This document shows positions 16,284-26,183 of a stretch of DNA of 37,172 nt, piece by piece (position 1 is the first letter of the stretch; each line of letters begins with the position of its first letter). The notes under the pieces are model-generated. The model was not told where the DNA came from. It did not search any database and saw only the letters and a list, made by a program, of their open reading frames with translations. Source of the stretch: a virus; the IMG/VR virus record IMGVR_UViG_3300047562_001218, positions 1-37,172 of that record. One strand, 5' to 3'. Made by a program: the position numbers and the translations under genes.

Positions 16284-17710
16284 TGGCACAATGGAGAGCG
16301 CCAAGCTATAAATACCAAACAGAAACAAAGTCTTTGGGAGATGGACTCAACACTGGTGTTCCTCCTTTTGACATTAGCGAATCAGAATTAACATATGCTA
16401 GAAACTTGGGAAGCCAAGATTATCCTGCTATTTCTACACGATATGGCAGGACTTTTTATTCCACAGATATGTCTAGTTTATCCACAAATGTTAGCGGATT
16501 TGGGGAAAGAGCAAACAATCAATTGCACTTTGCAGATGGAAATACTTGGAAATACTGGAGTACATCGTCTACGGCTTTTGTAGAGTTATCCACAACATTA
16601 ACAAGTGGTGCTGAAGCAACATTTTCTGACTTCGTGGCAGGCACAAATAGATATACTTTGATGATGAACTCTACACAGCTAAAGTATTGGGATGGCGCAT
16701 CTAGTACGGCATTGAATCTCGGAGATGCAAGCACACCATACACGAATATATTTACAGTTCACAAGGGAAGAATCTATGCTGCAAGTGGTTCTGTATTGTA
16801 CTATTCTGCATTGAATTTAATTAATGACTGGACAACGCCAAACGATGCAGGTTCTATCACTATCACACAGGCAAAAGGAAATATCATTGCATTGGTAGAA
16901 TATAACGATAAAGTAATTGCATTTACAGAGTACGGTATGCACGAATTGTTCGGAACTGGTCCGATTAACTATGAATTGATTGACGTAGAAGGTGAGATTG
17001 GATGCTATTCTAGAAAGTCTGTTGTCAAAGCCAACAAAAAACTGTATTGGTATTGGCTAGATGGTATTTATGAATACAATGGATCTTCGCCAATTAAAAT
17101 TAGCACACCGGTAGACGAATATTTAAAATCTATACCATATGCAAATCGTGAAAAAGTAGTATGTGGTGCTGTTGGTGATTATTTGTATGTTAGCGTTCCT
17201 TATGATTCAAACGATAATGACTTGATACTTAAATTTGATACTCGACTTGGCAAATGGTATGCAGACACAGGCAACTTTGATTACTTTACAAAAATTGGAA
17301 ATGTATTGTATGGGTTAGATTCTACCGGTGGAGTTGTCAACATGAGAGATTCTTCTGTTAAAACAGATAACGGAACAGCAATCACTTATGACTTGATTAC
17401 AAAGCCATTTACAAACAAGTTTGTGAGTCAAAATGCTACGCTATCTGATATTTGGTTCTTAATATCTGCCACAACAGATTCAACAATCAACATTAGCTAT
17501 TCCACAAACTCCACAGGAACTAGCACTTCTTTATTTAAGAATATTGCAAGAACAACTGACTTTGATTTGACTGGTGCAAGTCAACAAGTACGAATACAAG
17601 TACCGACAACAGATTTGCAAAACGTACCATTCTACAGGCTTAGATTAGATGGAACTGGTGATGTCAAGATTCATAGAATGGAAAAGCAATTTAGAGCCAA
17701 AAGGCGGTGA
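16283..17710 (+). CDS. P22 gp10-like tail/stabilisation protein
   Basis: A 475-residue protein beginning MAQWRAPSYKYQTETKSLGDGLNTG. It has repeated strand-turn units of a beta-propeller kind (GKIYAASGSVLYYS-like, YNDKVIAFTEYGMHELFG, YWYWLDGIYEYNGSSP, DYLYVSVPYDSNDND). Such proteins form the hub that closes the portal in podoviruses with P22-type tails. ATG 16283 shares its A with the adaptor stop; GGGTGGAG is upstream. An earlier in-frame GTG (16271) is less likely. Confidence 0.75.
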   Translation: MAQWRAPSYKYQTETKSLGDGLNTGVPPFDISESELTYARNLGSQDYPAISTRYGRTFYSTDMSSLSTNVSGFGERANNQLHFADGNTWKYWSTSSTAFVELSTTLTSGAEATFSDFVAGTNRYTLMMNSTQLKYWDGASSTALNLGDASTPYTNIFTVHKGRIYAASGSVLYYSALNLINDWTTPNDAGSITITQAKGNIIALVEYNDKVIAFTEYGMHELFGTGPINYELIDVEGEIGCYSRKSVVKANKKLYWYWLDGIYEYNGSSPIKISTPVDEYLKSIPYANREKVVCGAVGDYLYVSVPYDSNDNDLILKFDTRLGKWYADTGNFDYFTKIGNVLYGLDSTGGVVNMRDSSVKTDNGTAITYDLITKPFTNKFVSQNATLSDIWFLISATTDSTINISYSTNSTGTSTSLFKNIARTTDFDLTGASQQVRIQVPTTDLQNVPFYRLRLDGTGDVKIHRMEKQFRAKRR

Positions 17711-17714
17711 TGAT

Positions 17715-18233
17715 ATGCCATACGAGAAATTTCCAGTGTACGATGATATGCAGCAAACACTTAGAATATGGCAACGAAAGTTAGAGTATTTGTTAAACAA
17801 GAATCTAAACAGTGACAACATTGCATCTACAGAGTTGACACTTGGTGCAGCACAAGTTAAAGCCAGCAATATCGACTTTGGTACAGGCGCAAATCAAGTA
17901 GATGCAGCAGATATTTTAATTGTAGACAATTCCAGCTACTTTTCTTCTTTGAATGTGGAAACAGCACTCCAAGAATTTTATTCAACGTACAGCACTCACA
18001 GGGACTCTACAACGATTCATTTGCAGTCTACGTCAATTACTACACTTGTGCCGATAAACAGTTCTAGCATCGTTTACAGCGTTTCTACGGCATTCGCAAC
18101 GTTATCTACTACATTGGCTGGGACTACTGAATTATTGAATCCTGTGGCGCTTAATTCTGATTTAATAGAAACAAATAATACTGTAAATGATATTCGGCAA
18201 CGATTAATAGATGTTGGAATATTGACTACATAG
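17715..18233 (+). CDS. Tail-associated protein of unknown function
   Basis: A 172-residue protein. The N-terminus has a helix (DDMQQTLRIWQRKLEYLLNK) followed by Ser/Thr-rich sequence with predicted strands and a final helix (NDIRQRLIDVGIL). The helix-plus-Thr-rich layout recalls trimeric tail needle or fibre-anchor proteins, but no family is recognised. GGCGGTGATG precedes ATG 17715, four bases after the upstream stop. Confidence 0.65.
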   Translation: MPYEKFPVYDDMQQTLRIWQRKLEYLLNKNLNSDNIASTELTLGAAQVKASNIDFGTGANQVDAADILIVDNSSYFSSLNVETALQEFYSTYSTHRDSTTIHLQSTSITTLVPINSSSIVYSVSTAFATLSTTLAGTTELLNPVALNSDLIETNNTVNDIRQRLIDVGILTT

Positions 18234-18250
18234 CAGATGATAAGCATCTG
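18234..18250 (+). other. Small stem-loop between tail and ejection genes
   Basis: CAGATG and CATCTG flank a five-base loop immediately after a stop codon. There is no T-run, so termination is unlikely. It may affect message stability. Confidence 0.35.
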
Positions 18251-18276
18251 AAATTTATTACATAAGGAGTGATATT

Positions 18277-20226
18277 GTGGCTGAATTATCAGAAAAGCGA
18301 GTGAGGTTTATACAGAGTGTGGCAAGCAATCCAAACGCAAGCCAAGCGGCTAAAAACATTGCGGCAAAATATGCAAGAACTGCTGGAACGACTGTTGAAG
18401 CTGTTTCTGCAGCACCAAAAATAACGACTACAACAAGAGCAACACAAGCAACGCCTGTTAAAATACCGACTGGACCAAGCATAACTAGCAAGGCACCAAC
18501 GGGAGTGGCAACTCCTGGTACGGCAAGAGATATTGCTAAGCCAAGTGTTGAAGCACAAGTTGTTGAGCAAAAAATAACAACTCCAAAAGCACCAGCACCA
18601 ACACCTACACCAACACCTGCACCAACACCTGCACCAACGCCTGCACCACAACAATTTCCAACTGGTACACAAGGATTGAGAGCCACAGCAGAAGGTTATG
18701 GATTGCCTGTTGGATTTGATGCAACAACTGGACAGGTATCTATTGGAGGAAAGGCTGTAGACGTATCTGGATTGCAAAGAGATGCGCAAGGGAGTTATTT
18801 TGGCACACCAGAGCAGATACGAAGCATTATTAATCAAGCTGGTACACCGCCAAGTGGATATACTAGTTTGAGAGATGCGTTTGCTGGTTCTGATGTGCAA
18901 TGGACACCACAAACAGGAGTAACGATTGATGGAGTGCAAGTAGATACGAGTAGATTGCCAATCGTTGGAGATAGATATTATATTAAGCCAGAAGATGCAG
19001 CTGCATTGGCACAACAAGTACAAGCACAAAAAGAAGCTATGATGACACCAGAAGAGAGATTCCAAGAACAAATAACAGTTACTAATGAAGAATTACAAAG
19101 ACAGCAAGAAGAACTAAATAGACAAAGACAAGAATTAATGACAGGGCTTAGAGAATATACATCTCCTTTACAGGAAGAACTTACAACAACATTGCGTTCT
19201 ATTTATGGAAATCCATTCCAATATGACCCAAACGCAGACCAGTCTTTGCGACAGGCACAATCATATGCAGAGAAACAGTTAATGGAGCAACTTAATGCTA
19301 GAGGGATATTATCTAGCACGATTACAAGAGATCAATACGCTTCCTTATTATCTGAGCTAATACCAAAATATGAGTCTATTGCTTTTGAAAGATACAATCA
19401 AAACATAGACGGTTTATTAAAGAAAGCAAACGTGCTTACTCAATTATCTCAAGACGATTATCAGCGGTATAGAGATTTTGTAGTACAAAGCATAAACACT
19501 ATAGATGAAGTCAATAAAAACACCATATCAGCAGCAAAAAATAACTTGGATTCAATAAACGATGCGTTGAAAATGCAATTACAAAGAGAAAAAGATGCTT
19601 TTGATATGAATTTAAAAATGATTGAAGGTGCATACAAGAAATTAGATGCACAAGGATTTGTTGACAATGAGATTGCAGCTATTACAGGACTTGCAGTTAA
19701 TACTCCATCTCAAGAAGTTAGAAGGTCATTATTGCAACAAAAAATAGCAGTAGAGAAAGCAATACTAGATACTGAACTAAAAATACAAGAACAGAATAAT
19801 AAAGCAAAACTAGACAAAGAACAAGTTGATTATGAATATGAATTAAAAGCACCAGAGAGAGAACTTGCTGCAGCTAAGTTTGAAGAGCAAAAAAGAGCAA
19901 CAAGAGTAAGTGAAGGGCTTCGTTCTAGAGCGCAAACTACAGCTGAAGCAAATTTAGCATTGCGAGTTAGAGAAATTGAAGATAAAGCAGGAGAGAAAAA
20001 GAATTTAACGTATACGGAAATAGATAGAACCCTTGGAGATTTGATAGATGCTTATACAGAAAGTGAAATTCCTTCAATAAGTGATTTTTCTTGGACAAAG
20101 CCTGGTTCAGTAGAAGCTAAAGAATTGTCTGAATTTATTGAAGAAAGAAGTGGAAATTTAGATGTGACGCAAGCATATGCGTTATACAAAAAATATAATA
20201 TACCAATTCCTGGAGAAGCGAGGTAA
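18277..20226 (+). CDS. Internal virion (ejection-type) protein
   Basis: A 649-residue protein. The parts in order are a basic helical N-terminus, a Pro/Thr/Ala linker (about 105-125), a compact domain near 130-245 with strand-turn pattern (GLPVGFDATTGQVSIGGK), and a very long Gln/Glu/Lys-rich coiled coil (about 255-560). Its place after the tail hub and before a giant partner fits the podoviral DNA-ejection proteins stored in the head (compare P22 gp7/gp20/gp16 and T7 gp14-16). GTG 18277 has AAGGAG upstream. No lytic enzyme motif is seen. Confidence 0.7.
   Translation: MAELSEKRVRFIQSVASNPNASQAAKNIAAKYARTAGTTVEAVSAAPKITTTTRATQATPVKIPTGPSITSKAPTGVATPGTARDIAKPSVEAQVVEQKITTPKAPAPTPTPTPAPTPAPTPAPQQFPTGTQGLRATAEGYGLPVGFDATTGQVSIGGKAVDVSGLQRDAQGSYFGTPEQIRSIINQAGTPPSGYTSLRDAFAGSDVQWTPQTGVTIDGVQVDTSRLPIVGDRYYIKPEDAAALAQQVQAQKEAMMTPEERFQEQITVTNEELQRQQEELNRQRQELMTGLREYTSPLQEELTTTLRSIYGNPFQYDPNADQSLRQAQSYAEKQLMEQLNARGILSSTITRDQYASLLSELIPKYESIAFERYNQNIDGLLKKANVLTQLSQDDYQRYRDFVVQSINTIDEVNKNTISAAKNNLDSINDALKMQLQREKDAFDMNLKMIEGAYKKLDAQGFVDNEIAAITGLAVNTPSQEVRRSLLQQKIAVEKAILDTELKIQEQNNKAKLDKEQVDYEYELKAPERELAAAKFEEQKRATRVSEGLRSRAQTTAEANLALRVREIEDKAGEKKNLTYTEIDRTLGDLIDAYTESEIPSISDFSWTKPGSVEAKELSEFIEERSGNLDVTQAYALYKKYNIPIPGEAR
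18591..18650 (+). repeat. 12-base tandem repeat coding a Pro-Thr-Ala linker
   Basis: Near-identical copies of CACCAACACCTG encode alternating Pro with Thr or Ala. It forms a flexible rod between the N-terminal and central domains of the ejection-type protein, and the repeat number may vary between related phages. Confidence 0.85.
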
Positions 20227-20230
20227 TTAT

Positions 20231-23200
20231 ATGGCATTATCTGATTATAAGAAATTTAAAGAAGCATATCAGAAGCAAGGATATATGAAAGCAGTTTCAG
20301 AATTAGAGCCTAAAGAACCAGAAAAAAAACCAACAAAACCACTAAAAGATATATTAAAGCAAATAGAACCTAAGAAGCCTACATATGACTTTACAAAAAC
20401 ACCAGAACAAAACTTGATTGAGCAATTTAAAGCTACTGCTCCTATTCAGCCAGCAAAAACACCAGCACAAAGATTGATTGAAGAACCGATAACAAGACGT
20501 GCAGAAATATCAGAAGCAGTTTCTGAAACTCCTGTTGGAAAGTACATTATAAATCCTGCAGCTGGGTTTGGTGCTGGTTTATTGCGAGGTGCAGGCGTTA
20601 CTTCTCTCGGAAAAGCATCTGGTTTAGTTGGTGCGCAAGAAGGTGCTAGAATAGCAGAAGAAACAGCAGCAAGAAGTCCGATTGCAAGTACATTGGGTAC
20701 TGTAGCTGGTGCTATTCTTCCCGGAACATTAGCTTCTAAGGGTGCCGCTAGAGTGCTTAGTCCTGTATTAAGAAGAACTGGTGCAGGTCCTATAACTGGT
20801 GCTGCTGCCACAGAAGCATTGGCAGGTGCTGGACTTGGTGCTGCTTATGCTGGGTTAGAAGGTCAGGCTCCAATGGATGTATTAAAAACAGCTGGAACAG
20901 GTGCATTACTTGGTGGACTTGGTGCGGGATTGATTACAGGTGCGCCAATTGTTGCAAGAAATATACGGAATAGAGATGCGATTATAGACGAAATATTTGC
21001 TACGACTCCAAGAATTGACATAGGAAGAACTACATTAGAAGAAGTATATGAAGCTGGAAGAAAAGAAGCATTAGAACAATTGCCAAAAACTCCATTACTT
21101 CCTGGGACTCCACGATTGGCATTGCCAGAGCCTGCAATACAAATGCCGCCGCCTACAATCAGACCAACTACATTGCCTGGTAAATTAAGGCTTCCTGGAG
21201 AAAAGGTACAAATTAAGCCTACTACATTGGCTGGAACACTTAAAGTGGTAAACAAAGAGTACGAAAAAGTGGCTAAGGAGTATGAAAACGCAATACAAGA
21301 TATTCAGAATTATTTTGGCACAAATGAATTGAGGGCATCTGAATTAGCAAGAGTAAAGAATGAACTTGGAATTGACTTAGACAATATTGTTACTAGATTA
21401 GAAAAGGCAGAATCTAAAGCATTATTGCCAAAGGCAGAAGAAGCAAGACTAAAAAGAGCGGCAGGTATTTCAAGGGAAGAACAATACAGATTACTAGAAG
21501 AAATAACTACTCCTGCAAGAACTTTTGATATTACAGAACCACAACAAGTAAGAGGATTTATTAACCAAGACAAGCTTTCACAAAAGTTTAAAATTGAAAG
21601 AGAAGCAGCAAAGATACCAGAAGCACCATTTCCAAAAGTACCACAACAATTTAGAAAAGAAACTCCATTTACTGCATTTAAGGGCGAATTAAAGCCGGCT
21701 AAACCAACGGTTGAAGAGATGGCAAAGATTGAGCCAACTAAGGCTGCACCACCACCACCAACTAAACCGACAAAACCAACTAAGCCAACTAAGCCGACAA
21801 AACCACCAAAAGTCAAGGAAGAGCCTATAACTGTAACAAAGACACCGACATTTACAGCGCCAAAAGAAACGATTGCACCAACAAAAGCAGTAGAAAAAGT
21901 AAAGCTAGAAAATATTGAGCCAAAGCCAATTAAGAGAGAAATAAAAGCAGCAATTACATTGCCTGGAAAGCAAAAGATAAGTCAAACTAGACTCAATACA
22001 ATAACTAGAACCACTGAATTTAAAGAAAAGAGCAAAAAGTTTTTACCAGAAGAAGAATTTGGATATGAACCAGAAACAGCTAAGATATGGAAAGACAAAG
22101 CAATTTCCAAGTATATCGCAAACAAAGAAGCTGCAATTGATGATTTGTTAAGCGATAAAAAGTTTACCGGCGGAGAAGATATATTTACATCTTCTTATGT
22201 ACTAAAAGAAGCAGAAGAAACCGCAAGGAAAACAAACAATTACTATGGTTTATTAAATTTAAGCAAGAAATATGCAGAGAAAATAAGAGAAAACGCAAGA
22301 GCATTAAAAGCACATGATTTAGCATGGGAGAAAAAACAAACAGGAACAAATACAATAATCAAGGCACAAAGAATTATTGATGATACATCGGAAAGCATAC
22401 TCAAGGCAAATCCGAAACTAAAAAGAACAATCCAAAAGGAATTAGCAGACGTATCAGCAAGCATAAAAAATGCAGTCCAAGAAGCCTCAAAAGACACTGT
22501 AAAAGCAATTAAACTTAATCTTCAATTGTTTTCACAGCAACAAAGAGAAACACTTGAGAAGATGATTGGAAGGCATTTCACAACAGATCCTTTGCGTAGA
22601 GGAGAGATTGTGAACAAACTTGTGGCACAGTTTGGTTTAAATGATGCAGAAGCCAAAGCATTGGCAAATAGAATCAACATTATATTTGAGCAAAAATTTA
22701 ATAAAGCATCTGAATCATATTTGCGTAGATTGTTAAAAACAGAAAACAAACAAGATCCAACACTAGACAAGATTATGAAATTGATTCGTGCAGGCGCATA
22801 TGATGATATTAGCATTACAAATGTATTAAAAGAAAAGCATGGGCTTCCAGTATTGACTCCACAAGAAGCCAAGAAGATGGTTGATATGGTAGATTCATTA
22901 AACAAGATGGACACAGCATCGGAGGAATATTCCATACAATTAGCAAAAATTAGAAGTTTGATTGAAGATAAAGAAGTTAAAACGTGGGTCGATAAACAGA
23001 GAGCTGTTAAAAATATTGCGCTATTGTGGAATCCTGCAACGACATTAACAAATATCATCGGTAACGTAACTGTAGCAAAGCTAGACATTGCAGCACAAAA
23101 CACGATTGGAGCCGCTGTTGATAAATTGTTGTCGATGAGAACAGGACAGAGAACTGTTGGCTTTACGGATGCAAAGCGATTGTTTTCTGGTGCGATTCGT

Positions 23201-25120
23201 GGTGCTAGAGATGCAACAATAGATATGGCTGGTGGAGTAAGACTTCGTGACCTTGACGGATTGACACCAAGGCAAAAAGTAGCAGTAATTCTAGATGCAG
23301 TACAAAATCCAATACAAAGACCAATATTTGAAGGAACGGAAAATATATTAGAATTAAAACGTGGCTTGGCTTTCAAAGGAAAGAATCCACTTGAAATGTC
23401 AGACAAAGAAGTTCAAAGAGTCATAGGAAAATATTTAGCCAATGCAGGAAAAGTAGGTAGAGTTCTAGAAAACCAACTATATTATTCTTTGAATGTATTT
23501 GATAAGAGCGCAAAGAGAGCGCACTATCAAGACACACTTGGATTTTTAGTTAAAAACAATAAAGGAAAAGATTTAGATGCTTTGAAAAAAGAAGCGAAAG
23601 AGATTGCTATTGCAAAAGCAGATGCAGAAAACATTACAGACGATACACTTTATGCAGAGCAGCTGAAAAAATATTACAACGAAAATGTAGATTCTTTAGT
23701 ACAAGCAAGTGGATCAGAAGAAATAAATGCTTTAAAGCGTATAGCAGAGCATATCGCAGAAGAAAGAACATTTACGGACATAAACACATTGTCAAATATT
23801 GGTAGATGGGTACAAGCACTTCCGCAAAAACAAAAAGACAATCCAAGAATTGCACAAACAATGGAATTTGCAATCAATTCATTGGCACCATACATAACAA
23901 CTCCTTTGAATATTGTTAAACGTGGAGTAGAATACAGTCCTTTAGGCTTAACAGAAGGATTGGCACAACTTGGCAGAGTCCTTGCAAAAAATGAAAAGAT
24001 ATCAATGGCAAGACAACGGTATATCGTAGATAGAATCTCAAGAGGTGTAGCTGGTACTGTATTATTGATGCTAGGTATGGCTGCATACGATAAGGGAATG
24101 GCAACTGGTAAAGTTCCTGTTAGCAAGGATATGAGGGAATTTTTCAATCAAATACAGATATATCCAAACAGCATCAAGATTGGTGACAGTACAATTGATT
24201 TAACAAAGCTACAGCCGCTATCCAGTACATTTTTAGCTGGTGTAAACTTCAAGAAAACATTAAAAGAAGCAAAAGAAAAAGGAATTGAAACAGGAGTTGG
24301 AACAGCTTTTGAAGGTATGCTTAGCGCAATTGGAGATGCATTCGAGTTTTATACAGAGCTTCCTGTGTTGCAATCACTCAAAAGATTGTTGCCTACCAGC
24401 TTGAATGATAATTCTATGGCTGAAAAACTATTGGATTTTGCACTTAGTGTACCACAGCAATACGTTCCAAGTTTACTGAGAAAAGCATCGTTTGTGTCGG
24501 ACGATTACGAAAGATTTACAAAAGATCCAAGTTTGTTAAAACAATCTTTAATCAATCCTATAAAGCGATATGTTCCGGCAGCAAGAGAAACATTGCCAAA
24601 ACAAATTGGAACATTGGGGCAAGAAGTGAAGTCTTTTGGTGGTAAAAATTCGTTTTGGAATGTATTTTTCAATCCAGTAAAAGTTGGAAAAGTATCTCCT
24701 ACATATTCTCAAGCAGAAATTATGAGATTGTATGATGTAACAAAAGATACGGCTGTATTTCCAAACGTATACACAAAAACAATCAAGCTAGATAGTGGAA
24801 AGCAAAAGGTTTTGAGTGCGCAAGAAATGATGGACTATCAGAGAATCATGGGAGAAAACGTAAATAGTTCTATTGAGAAGTTATTAAACAATCCTGGGTA
24901 TATCAAGCTGCCAGACACAAGCGAAACAACAAATAACACAAAGCTACAAGCAATCAAGAGAACAATAGAAAACAGCGTAGCAACAGCCAAAAAAGAAATG
25001 CTGAAACAACTCGGAGAGGAGGTTGCAGAAAAGAAGAGAAGGAAAAGTCCTTTGAAGCTTAAAGTTCCGAATGAAGAAACAAAAAGACGTAGAATTACTA
25101 GATTTTCAACATCGGACTGA
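20231..25120 (+). CDS. Giant internal virion protein, 1629 residues
   Basis: The largest gene of the window. An N-terminal charged region precedes a long Gly/Ala-rich hydrophobic block (about 101-248; GAGLLRGAGV, GTVAGAILPG, GTGALLGGLGAG). Then come a Pro/Lys linker (510-527), a long helical mid-part, and a further hydrophobic helix near 1270 (GTVLLMLGMAAYD). The C-terminus has the NPIKRYVPAARETLPKQ and FFNPVKVGK segments seen in large phage ejection or polyvalent proteins. It probably enters the cell with the DNA and helps form a channel across the membrane. No peptidase or transglycosylase motif was recognised. ATG 20231 follows a weak GAGG four codons after the upstream stop. Confidence 0.75.
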   Translation: MALSDYKKFKEAYQKQGYMKAVSELEPKEPEKKPTKPLKDILKQIEPKKPTYDFTKTPEQNLIEQFKATAPIQPAKTPAQRLIEEPITRRAEISEAVSETPVGKYIINPAAGFGAGLLRGAGVTSLGKASGLVGAQEGARIAEETAARSPIASTLGTVAGAILPGTLASKGAARVLSPVLRRTGAGPITGAAATEALAGAGLGAAYAGLEGQAPMDVLKTAGTGALLGGLGAGLITGAPIVARNIRNRDAIIDEIFATTPRIDIGRTTLEEVYEAGRKEALEQLPKTPLLPGTPRLALPEPAIQMPPPTIRPTTLPGKLRLPGEKVQIKPTTLAGTLKVVNKEYEKVAKEYENAIQDIQNYFGTNELRASELARVKNELGIDLDNIVTRLEKAESKALLPKAEEARLKRAAGISREEQYRLLEEITTPARTFDITEPQQVRGFINQDKLSQKFKIEREAAKIPEAPFPKVPQQFRKETPFTAFKGELKPAKPTVEEMAKIEPTKAAPPPPTKPTKPTKPTKPTKPPKVKEEPITVTKTPTFTAPKETIAPTKAVEKVKLENIEPKPIKREIKAAITLPGKQKISQTRLNTITRTTEFKEKSKKFLPEEEFGYEPETAKIWKDKAISKYIANKEAAIDDLLSDKKFTGGEDIFTSSYVLKEAEETARKTNNYYGLLNLSKKYAEKIRENARALKAHDLAWEKKQTGTNTIIKAQRIIDDTSESILKANPKLKRTIQKELADVSASIKNAVQEASKDTVKAIKLNLQLFSQQQRETLEKMIGRHFTTDPLRRGEIVNKLVAQFGLNDAEAKALANRINIIFEQKFNKASESYLRRLLKTENKQDPTLDKIMKLIRAGAYDDISITNVLKEKHGLPVLTPQEAKKMVDMVDSLNKMDTASEEYSIQLAKIRSLIEDKEVKTWVDKQRAVKNIALLWNPATTLTNIIGNVTVAKLDIAAQNTIGAAVDKLLSMRTGQRTVGFTDAKRLFSGAIRGARDATIDMAGGVRLRDLDGLTPRQKVAVILDAVQNPIQRPIFEGTENILELKRGLAFKGKNPLEMSDKEVQRVIGKYLANAGKVGRVLENQLYYSLNVFDKSAKRAHYQDTLGFLVKNNKGKDLDALKKEAKEIAIAKADAENITDDTLYAEQLKKYYNENVDSLVQASGSEEINALKRIAEHIAEERTFTDINTLSNIGRWVQALPQKQKDNPRIAQTMEFAINSLAPYITTPLNIVKRGVEYSPLGLTEGLAQLGRVLAKNEKISMARQRYIVDRISRGVAGTVLLMLGMAAYDKGMATGKVPVSKDMREFFNQIQIYPNSIKIGDSTIDLTKLQPLSSTFLAGVNFKKTLKEAKEKGIETGVGTAFEGMLSAIGDAFEFYTELPVLQSLKRLLPTSLNDNSMAEKLLDFALSVPQQYVPSLLRKASFVSDDYERFTKDPSLLKQSLINPIKRYVPAARETLPKQIGTLGQEVKSFGGKNSFWNVFFNPVKVGKVSPTYSQAEIMRLYDVTKDTAVFPNVYTKTIKLDSGKQKVLSAQEMMDYQRIMGENVNSSIEKLLNNPGYIKLPDTSETTNNTKLQAIKRTIENSVATAKKEMLKQLGEEVAEKKRRKSPLKLKVPNEETKRRRITRFSTSD
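21758..21811 (+). repeat. Nine-base repeat coding Pro-Thr-Lys units
   Basis: Tandem CCAACTAAA-like units encode repeated Lys-Pro-Thr within the giant protein. This is a basic, extended linker that divides the hydrophobic N-terminal third from the helical remainder. Confidence 0.85.
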
Positions 25121-25144
25121 TAATAAAAACATGGAGGTATAACG

Positions 25145-25342
25145 ATGGATATTTCAACTCTAATTCCGCAACTTGGTTTATCTGCAATATTCGCAGTGGC
25201 TGTTTATAAACTATACAACGACATGAGAGAAGATTCTAAACAGCGTGAGGAAAAGTTGATGGCACATCTCGAGAAAGTAGCTGATACGTTAGAAAAGATT
25301 GATGAGCGTCTTAGCAAATTGGAGGATGCTAAAGATGATTGA
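25145..25342 (+). CDS. Holin, BhlA/UviB-like
   Basis: A 65-residue protein with one N-terminal membrane helix (LIPQLGLSAIFAVAVYKLY) and a highly charged coiled-coil tail (REDSKQREEKLMAHLEKVADTLEKIDERLSKLE). This matches the BhlA/UviB class of phage holins. It overlaps the amidase gene by eight bases (ATGATTGA), the standard holin-endolysin pairing. It would time lysis by opening the membrane to the endolysin. GGAGG precedes ATG 25145. Confidence 0.88.
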   Translation: MDISTLIPQLGLSAIFAVAVYKLYNDMREDSKQREEKLMAHLEKVADTLEKIDERLSKLEDAKDD

Positions 25343-25994
25343 GTCTATTAATTTAAGATTTAGATACCCTTTATTAGAGCTAGATCCAAACAAGGTAAAG
25401 TATATAATTATTCATCATCCTGGTGCAATAAAAGCAAGCGTACAAGACATCCATCGGTGGCACTTGGGGAATGGCTGGTCCGGTATTGGTTATAACGAAT
25501 ACATAACAAAGAGTGGCAAGGTATATATTGGAAGAGGTGATAAGGTCGGCGCGCACTGCGCCGATTCTGTTACCAATTACAATTCAATTAGTTATGGTAT
25601 TTGTACAGAAGGAGATTATAATTTAGAAAAAACGATGCCAGAACAACAGTTTCACGCATTAATTGAAAGAATCAAGGTTGCACAAGCAAAGTTTAAAAAT
25701 GCAATCGTGGTTCCTCATAAGCAGTTGACAGCTACTAGTTGTCCTGGTAAATACTTTCCTTGGGGAAGAATGATTACAGAACTAACATTGCCGATACTCA
25801 AATTAAGATCTACAGGAGATGCCGTAAAGGTATTGCAAAGAAAATTAATACAGCATGGATATTTTATTGGCTTTGTTGATGGAATATTTGGTTTATTAAC
25901 AAGAAGAGCAGTAGTAAAGTTTCAACGCAAAAACGGATTGCTTGCAGATGCGATTGTAGGTCCAATAACTTGGTCAAAACTAAACAGCAAATAA
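25335..25994 (+). CDS. Endolysin: N-acetylmuramoyl-L-alanine amidase
   Basis: A 219-residue PGRP/Amidase_2 enzyme that cuts the bond between muramic acid and the stem peptide of peptidoglycan. Zinc ligands are visible as His27 or His28 (IIHHPG), His128 (VPHKQ) and Cys136 (TSCPGKYFPW). GIGYNEYI and GRGDKVGAHC are family landmarks. Residues 155-216 form a peptidoglycan-binding domain (LKLRSTGDAVKVLQRKL, DGIFGLLTRRAVVKFQ). There is no signal peptide, so it depends on the holin. GGAGG lies inside the holin gene, ten bases before ATG 25335. Confidence 0.95.
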   Translation: MIESINLRFRYPLLELDPNKVKYIIIHHPGAIKASVQDIHRWHLGNGWSGIGYNEYITKSGKVYIGRGDKVGAHCADSVTNYNSISYGICTEGDYNLEKTMPEQQFHALIERIKVAQAKFKNAIVVPHKQLTATSCPGKYFPWGRMITELTLPILKLRSTGDAVKVLQRKLIQHGYFIGFVDGIFGLLTRRAVVKFQRKNGLLADAIVGPITWSKLNSK

Positions 25995-26020
25995 TCATAT
26001 TCGTGACATCACGAAAATGA
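25995..26020 (+). other. Long inverted repeat after endolysin
   Basis: TCATATTCGTGA and TCACGAAAATGA pair over 12 positions with one mismatch around a two-base centre. The tight spacing suits a protein-binding operator or a cruciform better than an RNA terminator, and no T-run follows. It lies just before the small gene at 26046. Confidence 0.5.
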
Positions 26021-26045
26021 TATAAACCACATAGGAGTTGATATA

Positions 26046-26177
26046 TTGATATATCTAACAGACGAAGAAGTGGAATTATTTGCAACGATTATTAAGAACA
26101 AAATGGAATACAATGGTAAAACATATAAGATTGTAAGAGTCACAAACGAAGGATATTACATCCATGAAATTAAATGA
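26046..26177 (+). CDS. Small protein with TTG start
   Basis: A 43-residue protein (beginning IYLTDEEVELFATIIKNK after the start) with a helix and a short strand pair (KTYKIVRVTNEGYYIHEI). AGGAG lies eight bases before TTG 26046, which is the only start that fits. It is the last gene before the late terminator. No family was recognised, and its function is unknown. Confidence 0.6.
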   Translation: MIYLTDEEVELFATIIKNKMEYNGKTYKIVRVTNEGYYIHEIK

Positions 26178-26183
26178 TTAGCT

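Noticed and set aside
18289-19071. 260-codon minus-strand frame rich in Cys, Trp and Arg
   Set aside because: It mirrors the Pro/Thr repeat and Gln-rich coding of the opposite gene. The biased composition is typical of a shadow frame and there is no start signal.
22522-23406. 294-codon open frame on the minus strand
   Set aside because: It lies wholly inside the giant ejection gene, has no ribosome binding site, and its translation looks like a reverse-strand shadow rich in Ser, Phe and Cys.
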